This document shows, in pieces, positions 16,009 through 22,695 of a stretch of DNA of 64,000 nucleotides (position 1 is the first letter of the stretch; each line of letters opens with the position of its first letter). Both the position numbers and the translations under genes were made by a program. The stretch spans positions 124,001 through 188,000 of the forward strand of contig CAJTLU010000007.1 of NCBI GenBank assembly GCA_910577175.1. The letters run 5' to 3'. Under the pieces are notes generated by a model. The model made no database searches and had not been told where the DNA came from. It worked only from the letters and a program-made list of their open reading frames with translations. The DNA comes from an uncultured Lachnospiraceae bacterium. Its GTDB lineage: Bacteria > Bacillota > Clostridia > Lachnospirales > Lachnospiraceae.

Positions 16009-16239
16009 TTATTGTAGTATCTCAACGACTACCTTTTTGTCATCTCCGGCTGCTGCGGATTTCACAACGGTGCGGATGGCTTTTGCAATGCGGCCTTGTT
16101 TACCGATTACCTTCCCCATATCCTCCGGTGCCACACGCAATTCTACAACAATCGACTTGTCGGTCTCCTTTTCGGTTACCTCGACTGCATCCGGATGATC
16201 TACAAGTGCCATAGCAATAACTTTCACTAACTCTTTCAT
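16009..16239 (-). CDS. khpA: RNA-binding KH-domain protein KhpA (YlqC)
   Basis: This 76-residue protein is a single KH domain with the GxxG loop as GKQG in KVIGKQGRIAKAIRTVV. Family members pair with the Jag protein KhpB and act on cell-division and elongation mRNAs in other Firmicutes. The location between rpsP and rimM is conserved. The preceding intergenic gap to rpsP is 54 bp. Confidence 0.93.
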   Translation of the reverse strand: MKELVKVIAMALVDHPDAVEVTEKETDKSIVVELRVAPEDMGKVIGKQGRIAKAIRTVVKSAAAGDDKKVVVEILQ

Positions 16240-16293
16240 TACTGCACACCTTGCCTTTCCGGTTCTGGCGGCTGCCCTGCCCGCATACTTCTG

Positions 16294-16539
16294 TTACTTT
16301 TCGATACCGGCCTTTTTCAATATCTTAGCAACGGTCTCGGTCGGCTGTGCGCCGTCAGCAAGCCACTTCTTTGCAGCCTCTTCGTTTACATTGAAAACGC
16401 TCGGCTCCTTGGTCGGATCATAGATACCGATCTCATCAATGAACTTTCCGTCACGCGGAGATCTGGAATCTGCTACAACGATTCTATAGAAAGGCGCCTT
16501 CTTCTGACCCATTCTCTTTAATCTGATTTTTACTGCCAT
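16294..16539 (-). CDS. rpsP: 30S ribosomal protein S16
   Basis: S16 is an early 30S assembly protein. The product has 81 residues and starts MAVKIRLKRMGQKKAP; PFYRIVVADSRSPRDGK and IGIYDPT are the family signatures. The start at 16539 follows a full AAGGAGGTGA at 7 nt; a longer frame to 16587 is not used. It lies 68 bp after ffh. Confidence 0.97.
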   Translation of the reverse strand: MAVKIRLKRMGQKKAPFYRIVVADSRSPRDGKFIDEIGIYDPTKEPSVFNVNEEAAKKWLADGAQPTETVAKILKKAGIEK

Positions 16540-16607
16540 CTTAATTTCACCTCCTTGATAGTTATCCATGTATATTACAGAAAGCAAATGCTTCTTGTAA
16601 CCAGAAC

Positions 16608-17948
16608 TTAAAATCCGAACGGCATCTTGAACCCGCGCCGTCCCTTGCCTCCCATCATACCGGAAAGCTGCTTCATCATTTTCTTCTGTCCCTCCACCTG
16701 CTTTACCAGACGGTTGACCTCTGAAATATCCACCCCGGCTCCCTCTGCAATCCTGCGTTTTCTCGAGGGATTTAAAAGCGCCGGATTGGCACGCTCTTCC
16801 TTTGTCATGGAGCGGATAATCGCAACCATGCCCTTAAACATATCGTCATTCAGCTCGACGCCCTTTAGCTGGCTCCCTACCCCCGGCAGCATGCTCATAA
16901 TCTGGCTGATGCCGCCCATTTTCTTCATCTGCTCGGTCTGCTCCAGCAAATCATTGAAATCAAACTCCGCTTTCTTAAGCTTCCGCTCCATTTCTTTTGC
17001 CTTGCTCTCGTCAAACTCCGCCTGCGCTTTATCAATTAAAGTAAGGATATCGCCCATTCCGAGAATACGGGACGCCATACGGTCCGGATGGAACTGCTCT
17101 ACATCCGTCAGCTTTTCGCCCGTACCTGTATATAAAATCGGTCGTCCGGTCACGGCACGGATGGAAAGCGCCGCACCGCCTCTGGTATCGCCGTCAAGCT
17201 TTGTAAGAATCACACCGGTAATCCCGATTTCCTTCTCAAACGTCTCCGCCACATTCACTGCATCCTGACCGGTCATGGCATCGACGGTCAGCAGGGTATG
17301 GGTAACCGAAAGTACCTCTTTTATCTTTTTTAGCTCCTCCATCATCGCCTCGTCGATGTGAAGACGCCCGGCAGTATCAATCAAAACTACGTTATTGTTA
17401 TTTTTCTTTGCATGCTCTATTGCCGCCTTGGCAATATCCACCGGATTGTTCTTATCTCCCATGGAAAATACCGGAACCCCGGTCTTTTCCCCGTTGATTA
17501 TCAGCTGGTCTATCGCCGCCGGACGGTAAATATCGCAGGCTACAAGAAGCGGCCGCTTTCCCTTGCTCTTAAACTGCCCCGCAAGCTTCGCCGCCATCGT
17601 CGTCTTACCGGCGCCCTGCAGGCCGCACATCATAATGACGGTAATCTCACTGCCCGGAAGGAACGTAAGCTCGGTCGTTTCGGAGCCGAGTAATGTCACC
17701 ATTTCCTCATTTACGATTTTGATTACCATCTGTCCCGGTGTCAGACTGTTCAGCACATCCTGTCCTATCGCGCGCTCCTCTACGGTCTTTACAAAATTCT
17801 TTACCACACGGAAATTTACATCCGCCTCAAGTAACGCCATCTTTACTTCCTTGAGCGCCGCCTTTACATCGGCCTCGCTCAGCCTGCCCTTACCGCGCAG
17901 ACTCTTAAATATGCTCTGCAGTTTCTCCGAAAGACTGTCAAATGCCAT
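16608..17948 (-). CDS. ffh: Signal recognition particle GTPase Ffh (SRP54)
   Basis: Ffh binds signal sequences and SRP RNA, and docks with FtsY for co-translational membrane targeting. The 446 residues show the N domain (1-90), the G domain with GLQGAGKTT, DTAGRL and TKLDGD, and the methionine-rich M domain from about 300 (KKMGGISQIMSMLPGVG, SGMMGGKGRRGFKMPFGF). It follows ylxM by only 9 bp, and the pair is usually co-transcribed. The promoter and leader hairpin are upstream of ylxM. Confidence 0.97.
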   Translation of the reverse strand: MAFDSLSEKLQSIFKSLRGKGRLSEADVKAALKEVKMALLEADVNFRVVKNFVKTVEERAIGQDVLNSLTPGQMVIKIVNEEMVTLLGSETTELTFLPGSEITVIMMCGLQGAGKTTMAAKLAGQFKSKGKRPLLVACDIYRPAAIDQLIINGEKTGVPVFSMGDKNNPVDIAKAAIEHAKKNNNNVVLIDTAGRLHIDEAMMEELKKIKEVLSVTHTLLTVDAMTGQDAVNVAETFEKEIGITGVILTKLDGDTRGGAALSIRAVTGRPILYTGTGEKLTDVEQFHPDRMASRILGMGDILTLIDKAQAEFDESKAKEMERKLKKAEFDFNDLLEQTEQMKKMGGISQIMSMLPGVGSQLKGVELNDDMFKGMVAIIRSMTKEERANPALLNPSRKRRIAEGAGVDISEVNRLVKQVEGQKKMMKQLSGMMGGKGRRGFKMPFGF

Positions 17949-17957
17949 ATATCCTCC

Positions 17958-18311
17958 TTACAACCCGTTCAGTATCTCCTCGGTCAAACCCTGCGCTTCC
18001 TTTATCAAAGCAGGATTCCCTGTCGCATAACTATTCTGTAAAAGCTCTTGGATTCGTTCTACACATTTCTTCGTCTTATTAAACTTCTCTACCAGATGGA
18101 GCTTCGCTTCATATCCTCGTAACTGCTTACTGCACCGCTTTACGATGTCGTGCACCCCCTGCCTTGTAATCCCTTCTGTATCCGCAATCTCTGACAGGGA
18201 AAAATCATTCAGGATGTAGTCTTCAAACACCCGCTTGTTATGCTCCTTTAAAAGCTCCCCATAAAAATCATACAGCATGGCAAGCTCCAAAAGCTCACTT
18301 ACTTCTTCCAT
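17958..18311 (-). CDS. ylxM: YlxM family helix-turn-helix protein (UPF0122)
   Basis: The 117-residue protein resembles sigma-factor region 4: NDFSLSEIADTEGITRQGVHDIVKR is the helix-turn-helix (shown as SLSEIADTEGITRQGVHDIV). Family members are coded with ffh and are thought to act in the SRP pathway. ATG at 18311 has AGGTGG as its ribosome-binding site, which lies in the 3' arm of a strong hairpin (18320-18352). A good promoter at 18353-18381 would start the mRNA at that hairpin. Confidence 0.93.
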   Translation of the reverse strand: MEEVSELLELAMLYDFYGELLKEHNKRVFEDYILNDFSLSEIADTEGITRQGVHDIVKRCSKQLRGYEAKLHLVEKFNKTKKCVERIQELLQNSYATGNPALIKEAQGLTEEILNGL

Positions 18312-18319
18312 ACAAAAGC

Positions 18320-18352
18320 ACCACCTGTAAAGCTTTTTTCTTTACAGGTGGT
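18320..18352 (-). promoter_or_regulatory. 5' hairpin covering the ylxM ribosome-binding site
   Basis: Arms 18340-18352 and 18320-18332 are a perfect 13-bp inverted repeat (ACCACCTGTAAAG and complement) around a 7-nt A-rich loop. The 3' arm holds the AGGTGG used by ylxM. The predicted mRNA start falls at the 5' base of the stem, so the leader consists almost only of this hairpin. Confidence 0.7.
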
Positions 18353-18381
18353 AGTGTAACAGATAATGCAGAATGTGTCAA
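18353..18381 (-). promoter_or_regulatory. Promoter of the ylxM-ffh operon
   Basis: TTGACA (18376-18381) is perfect and TACACT (18353-18358) matches the -10 at four of six positions; spacing is 17 bp on the minus strand. Confidence 0.72.
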
Positions 18382-18406
18382 GTAGTTTTTTACCTGATTA
18401 TATTTT

Positions 18407-18925
18407 TTACCTGATATTCCTTTCCGCAAATCGCAATGCTGAAACAATCGGCAGAATCAGTATCCCGCACAAAAAATTGCTGACGCCATGAATACAGTCC
18501 CACGGCAGCCCCGCAATAATCCAGGCAATCATTCCCTTAAAGCTTAATCCAAAGATAATTGCCTGTGCCGGAGCATATAAGGTCCCGAATAAAAAGCCAT
18601 GTGCCGCGCAGACTGCCATATACACGAAAGGCTGCAGTTTTTTCGGGAGCCTCTTCGGAAGAAGCATCACGGCGCCCCAGAGAACCGTCCATACATATAA
18701 ATAGGGAATCCACCATGTAGCAAAGCCGCAGAAAATACCATTTAAAATCACATAAGTATAAATCGGGTATAACGCTTTTTTTCTGTAGACCACCGTAAAC
18801 GCGACTGTAAATACGCCAATCAGATGTATATTAGGAAACATCTCCATAATCATCTTTGACGCATACATAACCGTTCCAAGCATTCCGAAAATGGCAATTT
18901 CCCGGATAATAAGCTTCCTGTTCAT
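18407..18925 (-). CDS. ECF transporter S component (substrate-binding membrane subunit)
   Basis: The 172-residue protein has about five to six membrane helices and the general look of an ECF S component: a conserved N-terminal MNRKLIIREIAIFGML with small residues, a helix rich in Gly/Ala (AVCAAHGFLFGTLYAPAQ) and a final GLPWDCIHGVSNFLCGILILP. It would bind a vitamin-like molecule and work with a shared EcfAA'T module coded elsewhere. It overlaps the DUF4430 lipoprotein gene by ATGA, so the two are translationally coupled. DUF4430 proteins are related to cobalamin-binding domains, so a corrinoid-like substrate is possible, but the sequence alone does not fix it. Confidence 0.82.
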   Translation of the reverse strand: MNRKLIIREIAIFGMLGTVMYASKMIMEMFPNIHLIGVFTVAFTVVYRKKALYPIYTYVILNGIFCGFATWWIPYLYVWTVLWGAVMLLPKRLPKKLQPFVYMAVCAAHGFLFGTLYAPAQAIIFGLSFKGMIAWIIAGLPWDCIHGVSNFLCGILILPIVSALRFAERNIR

Positions 18926-19383
18926 TCTATACGGAAGGAATAGCTATCCCCCTCTGTTATCGTGGTAGAATCCACGCCTGTCTGCGCGTATTCATCGTTG
19001 ATATAAAATGCCCAGTATACGCCATCTTTGTCATAATCGGCAGTTATGCCGTTGACTGTTTTTACAAAAAGACCGTATGCGCTTTCTTCCCCGGCAATCA
19101 GGTCAAGCTCTAAGAGCGCCTTCCCTACCGTCTCCTGGTCCGTATGGATTTCAAACCACGTTTCACTGCCCTCTTTATCTACTACAGAAAAAGTGAATTT
19201 CGTGCTGCCCTCGCCAAGCTGAGTGGCTTTTTCAATATCTTCTGTATTGTCTTTTGGCCCTGCGCCGGTAGGCGTACCGTTGCCGCTACTGTCCTTACAG
19301 CCAGCCGTAACTAACGCCATAGCTACAATCAAAGCCATACAAAGGATAACTGATGATAATTTTTTACTACAGTTCTTTTTCAT
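18922..19383 (-). CDS. DUF4430 lipoprotein, likely extracellular ligand-binding partner of the ECF S component
   Basis: The 153-residue product has a lipoprotein signal with lipobox VTAGC (cysteine near residue 29), a short Gly/Thr/Pro linker, and then one DUF4430 domain (about residues 60-153: VDKEGSETWFEIHTDQETVGKALLELDLI, in parts; FVKTVNGITADYDKDGVYWAFYI). DUF4430 is the domain family related to intrinsic-factor/transcobalamin C-terminal domains. The start at 19383 follows GAAGGAGAG. Its leader is a shortened relative of the c-di-GMP riboswitch leader at 33500-33628. Confidence 0.85.
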   Translation of the reverse strand: MKKNCSKKLSSVILCMALIVAMALVTAGCKDSSGNGTPTGAGPKDNTEDIEKATQLGEGSTKFTFSVVDKEGSETWFEIHTDQETVGKALLELDLIAGEESAYGLFVKTVNGITADYDKDGVYWAFYINDEYAQTGVDSTTITEGDSYSFRIE

Positions 19384-19439
19384 ATACTTACTCTCCTTCT
19401 GTGCCCCTGCGTTTCCGCAAAAGGTCAATTTGTTCTAAA
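19384..19439 (-). other. Shortened c-di-GMP-I-riboswitch-like leader (remnant hairpin)
   Basis: On the minus strand this leader aligns with the start of the riboswitch leader at 33500-33628: same promoter layout, shared TATTATTTTAG and shared GGAAACGCAGGG. It then passes directly to the ACAGAAGGAG ribosome-binding site, so about the rest of the aptamer and the terminator are missing. What remains is a hairpin TGCG-GAAA-CGCA at 19408-19419. It should not bind c-di-GMP. Confidence 0.7.
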
Positions 19440-19468
19440 ATAATACCCTTTTCTTATTATTTTGTCAA
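19440..19468 (-). promoter_or_regulatory. Promoter of the DUF4430/ECF-S operon
   Basis: TTGACA (19463-19468) and TATTAT (19440-19445) with a 17-bp spacer, the same boxes and spacing as the promoter at 33600-33628. Confidence 0.85.
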
Positions 19469-19553
19469 TCTGTTTTAGTCCGATTCATTTTATATGATTT
19501 ATTTCATTTGATGCTAATTACATAAACATTCAACAAATGATACTGATAAGAAA

Positions 19554-19567
19554 ATGACTAAAGTCAT
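19554..19567. promoter_or_regulatory. Small palindrome between divergent genes
   Basis: ATGACT-AA-AGTCAT is a perfect inverted repeat in the 171-bp gap between the DUF4430 promoter and the plus-strand metallopeptidase. It could be an operator. The rest of this AT-rich gap shows nothing else clear. Confidence 0.3.
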
Positions 19568-19639
19568 ATAAATTAATGACCACCGTAACTTCCCTTTTAT
19601 ACGCTGATTTTGTATATTAAATAAAAAGGAGGCTTTCGT

Positions 19640-20413
19640 ATGAATACAAAAACAAAAAGGCGCATTCTGATTATTTTAATAGGAATCGGCTTCTTGCTGG
19701 TTGGTATTATTATCAATTTTATTCCAACATGGAATTTAAAAACAAAAGATATGAATGTGTTAAGCGGTGACTGGATAACTGTATATTATGAAACGGAAAA
19801 AGATGCTGCCAGAGACGTTTTTGCATATGCAAATGCTGAAACGGCTTCCATTGCAAAAAAGTTAGGCTTCAGTGAAAAGCAAAATGTTAATGTTTATATT
19901 TATGATTATCAAAATACAATGCAAACAAAGAAATATGGCTATATAGCACCATTGTTAGGGCTTGATTGGTATATTGGCGATAATATTGGAACAAATATTA
20001 TATTAACATCCCCCGCAAATCCAGGAAAAGTACACGATTATGATAATAATAAATATGCTGTATTGCATGAAATTGTACATGCATATGTCAGTGTAATTAA
20101 TCGAGAGGTAGCTTTGTGGCTTACGGAAGGAATGGCATTATATTTAAGCAACGGAGAACCATTTTATAAGGCAAACTTAGAATATTTTACAATACCAGCA
20201 TACAATGACACAAATTCAAATAATCCACTTACCTTTTCAAATTGTAGCGGCTATACTTTTGCACATACATATATTGAATATTTGGATAAGACATATGGCT
20301 GGGATAAGGTGTTAAAACTTATCAAATCAGAAAATTATGAAGAATGCTTCGATAAGTCTAAAAAAGAAATTTATGAAGAATGGGTACATTATATTGAAAA
20401 CTATTATCAATGA
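19640..20413 (+). CDS. Membrane-anchored HExxH metallopeptidase-like protein (gluzincin / peptidase MA type)
   Basis: This is the only clear plus-strand gene. The 257-residue protein has an N-terminal membrane helix (about residues 9-30) and an outside domain with the zinc motif HEIVHAY (about residue 144) and, some 20 residues on, the third ligand in WLTEGMALYLS, the arrangement of gluzincin peptidases such as the MA-like family. The C-terminal region is helical (TYIEYLDKTYGWDKVLKLI). ATG at 19640 follows AAGGAGG at 7 nt. The gene is much more AT-rich than the housekeeping genes and abuts the decayed toxin cassette, so it was probably acquired with the island. Substrate unknown. Confidence 0.82.
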   Translation: MNTKTKRRILIILIGIGFLLVGIIINFIPTWNLKTKDMNVLSGDWITVYYETEKDAARDVFAYANAETASIAKKLGFSEKQNVNVYIYDYQNTMQTKKYGYIAPLLGLDWYIGDNIGTNIILTSPANPGKVHDYDNNKYAVLHEIVHAYVSVINREVALWLTEGMALYLSNGEPFYKANLEYFTIPAYNDTNSNNPLTFSNCSGYTFAHTYIEYLDKTYGWDKVLKLIKSENYEECFDKSKKEIYEEWVHYIENYYQ

Positions 20414-20473
20414 ACATTTTTTCGTTTGTTAGGTAACGTATAAAGGAGACTCTGAAAAAACGGATTTTCTATC

Positions 20474-21602
20474 AAAATCACAATAACCGCCAGCTCGATA
20501 CGATATGGCTACTCTGGTCGATGTAGCGCTCCGGGTTGTTTATGCAGTAGGTATAAAGGTTCAGGCTCAGCGGGCCGGACTGGCAGCCGGCATAAAGGAC
20601 GGAATTATCCGCTTCGCCGGTCTGTCCGGTAAGATTGCCGAACGCATCATAAGAATATGTTGCTATGACCTCCCCTCCGGAAAGGAGCGTCACCACGTCG
20701 CCGTGGGTGTTGTAGAGGTAGGAATAGGTTATCTTCTCCGATTTTCGTCCACATCCCCTGCACCGGCTTCACTGTATACCTCCCGGAACAGGAGCGGTCC
20801 GCCGTACACATTCCTTGCGGTTAAGGTGCCGTCCCCGTCTGCCTCCATGATAACATGCTCCCCGTCGTAAAGGAAGCGGGACGTAGCAGTCACACCGTCT
20901 GTGGTAACCTCCTTCGCCACACGGAAGCCCTGCGCATTGTAGGTATTCCTGACGGAGGTTTCTGCCGTCCTTGCGGAAACCATCTGGTTGTGCAGGTCGT
21001 AGGAGGCGGAAAGCACCGTGCCTCCCCCGTCGCCGTTTCCGTTACTGTCGTACTGCGTCTCCGTCAGACGGTTGCCGTTCACATCATAGGTATAAACGGT
21101 TTCCGAACGCTTCTTCCCGGCTTCCGTCCCTGCGCTCCTGACAAGCTGGTTCCGGCTGTTGTAGGTGTAAATGGTTTCCACGGTAACAGTTTTTTGCGTA
21201 CCGTCCGAAGCCGCGGTCTGCACGGTTTCCGTCATTGTCCTGCGGTTCCCTGCACCGTCATAGGTGTAAGAAACGGTACGTCCGTCCGGGTACTCCACAC
21301 GGGACAAACGGTTCAGGCTGTCATAGGTATATGCCGTCGTGCCGCGCTCTGTGTCTCCCGATTTCTCGGTCTTTGTCTTCAGGTTCCCGGCAGCATCATA
21401 GGTATACAAAAACTCGTCCTGCACGCTGCCGTCCGCAAGGGTATTCTTAACAGACGTCACCTGGTAACATCCGTCGAAGGTATAGCTCTCCTTGGTGCCG
21501 TCCCCATAGGTCACGCGTATACCGCTTTGCACGATGCTCCGTGCGCCTGTGCGGAACAAAATGGACCGCACAAGATTGGAACGCCCGTCATAGGTATAGG
21601 TC
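20474..21602 (-). pseudogene. Decayed YD-repeat core fragment of the giant toxin protein
   Basis: This stretch is closely related to the 3' YD/RHS-core part of the gene at 22696-33399 but cannot make the same product. It lacks a start codon. Near 21505-21545 a segment is fused across two YD codon repeats, dropping about 1.1 kb relative to the intact gene. A one-base loss near 20727 shifts the frame between the parts read at 20729-21571 and 20478-20696. A further deletion removes the region between the two YAG motifs, including the MYDPVTARFLQ box. A last one-base loss follows SSHI. Homology ends abruptly at about 21602 and 20474. It fits an orphan core left by toxin-module exchange. Confidence 0.85.
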
Positions 21603-21656
21603 TTTGCTACGTTGTAATTTATTGAAAATCCGAAAGTATAACCTTAATAAATTTTA

Positions 21657-21964
21657 CTATTTCCAACGTTTATACAATTCAGCCAAATCCAATAATTCCA
21701 TACCTAGTTTATCCTGAAAATCCCATGAATCAACAATAATTCTAGGATAACTCAATGGTAAGCACTTATTATTCAGCATTTTCTCAAGTTCTTTCAATAT
21801 CACATTTAATTGAACAAGATTTTTTTTACTACTTCCTTTTTCTATATTTTTTATTTCAATTCTTACATATTGTTGAACATCTAAATTTTTTTCTTGTATT
21901 TTTCTTCTATTGACATTTAATCAAATCCTCCAAATTATTAATATAATATTTCAAATTTATCCAT
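21657..21964 (-). pseudogene. Decayed immunity-type gene
   Basis: From ATG at 21964 (after AAAGGAAAAGCAGG) the frame reads MDKFEILY and stops. After two frame changes it continues as a clear coding run of 79 codons from 21896 to the stop at 21657-21659 (KNLDVQQYVRIEIKNIEKGS, then VIVDSWDF-like IIVDSWDFQDKLGMELLDLA). The gene is AT-rich, follows a toxin tail fragment by 15 bp, and has the size of small immunity proteins. I do not recognise the family. Two frameshifts make it non-functional as read. Confidence 0.6.
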
Positions 21965-21979
21965 CCTGCTTTTCCTTTC

Positions 21980-22117
21980 TTATTTTGATAATTTTTGAGT
22001 TCTTATAATCCAGTCTTCATCAAACTGTTCAAATAATAACTGTAGTCCACCTCCCGGTCGATATTCTATATTATTAGAAGCATATTTTGCAGTGCCTACC
22101 ACATATTTGTAGGTAAC
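21980..22117 (-). pseudogene. C-terminal remnant of a second polymorphic toxin
   Basis: An open frame of 45 residues without a start (VTYKYVVGTAKYASNN, then IEYRPGGGLQLLFEQFDEDW) ends with TAA at 21980-21982. In-frame stops lie directly upstream. It lies just ahead of the decayed immunity-type gene, the order expected of a toxin tip followed by its antidote. The rest of this toxin has been lost. No catalytic residues can be assigned. Confidence 0.55.
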
Positions 22118-22165
22118 CTACTACGGAACTCCGGAACACTTCCTCATTAATAAATTACAATGTAT

Positions 22166-22693
22166 TTACATCAGCTTTAATAATTCGCATTGCAATTCAT
22201 TATCACTCAAGTCATCAATATGCTGAAATATAAACACTAACAGTTTCATAACTTTTTTGAAGGCTACATTACTTGAGCCCACTTCATCATATCCTCCACT
22301 CAATATTTCTATAGTCCCACTAGGTAACTTCTCAAGAGGATATTCTTTGAAAAACTCATTGATTGCATCCGCAAATTCTTTATCTAATCCCACACATACT
22401 ACCTTATTAAATGGTAAAACTTGTGATTTAAAAAAATTTTCTTCTTTTCCATAATTAATAATTACATCTGTTTTGTTTTTTTGATTATTCGTATATTTCA
22501 TACATACCATTGCATAGTTACTAACATGACGAGGATGCAATTTTATTTCAATACAAATTGTTCCAATATGCCAATTAGTATTATCAGCTTTTGCACTCAA
22601 ATGCAGAGTATTCTGACCTACACACTTAAATGGTACTTCATCTTTCCATATACATACTTTTTTATATCCATTATCACTTTCAAATAATAACAT
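22166..22693 (-). CDS. Putative immunity protein for the YD-repeat toxin
   Basis: The 175-residue protein begins 2 bp after the toxin stop codon, with AGAAAGGAAC as ribosome-binding site inside the end of the toxin gene, so the two are tightly coupled. It has no signal peptide or membrane helix, as expected for a cytoplasmic antidote. I do not recognise a family. Visible segments include WKDEVPFKCVGQNTLHLSA, IEIKLHPRHVSNYAMVCMKY and an acidic C-terminal half (QHIDDLSDNELQCELLKLM). Base composition is AT-rich like the toxin tip and unlike the YD core. The immunity role is inferred from position, size and composition. Confidence 0.7.
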   Translation of the reverse strand: MLLFESDNGYKKVCIWKDEVPFKCVGQNTLHLSAKADNTNWHIGTICIEIKLHPRHVSNYAMVCMKYTNNQKNKTDVIINYGKEENFFKSQVLPFNKVVCVGLDKEFADAINEFFKEYPLEKLPSGTIEILSGGYDEVGSSNVAFKKVMKLLVFIFQHIDDLSDNELQCELLKLM

Positions 22694-22695
22694 AT

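Noticed and set aside
19384..19468. Cobalamin riboswitch before the DUF4430/ECF-S operon
   Set aside because: No B12-box-like sequence is present; the leader instead aligns with the c-di-GMP leader and is too short for a cobalamin aptamer.
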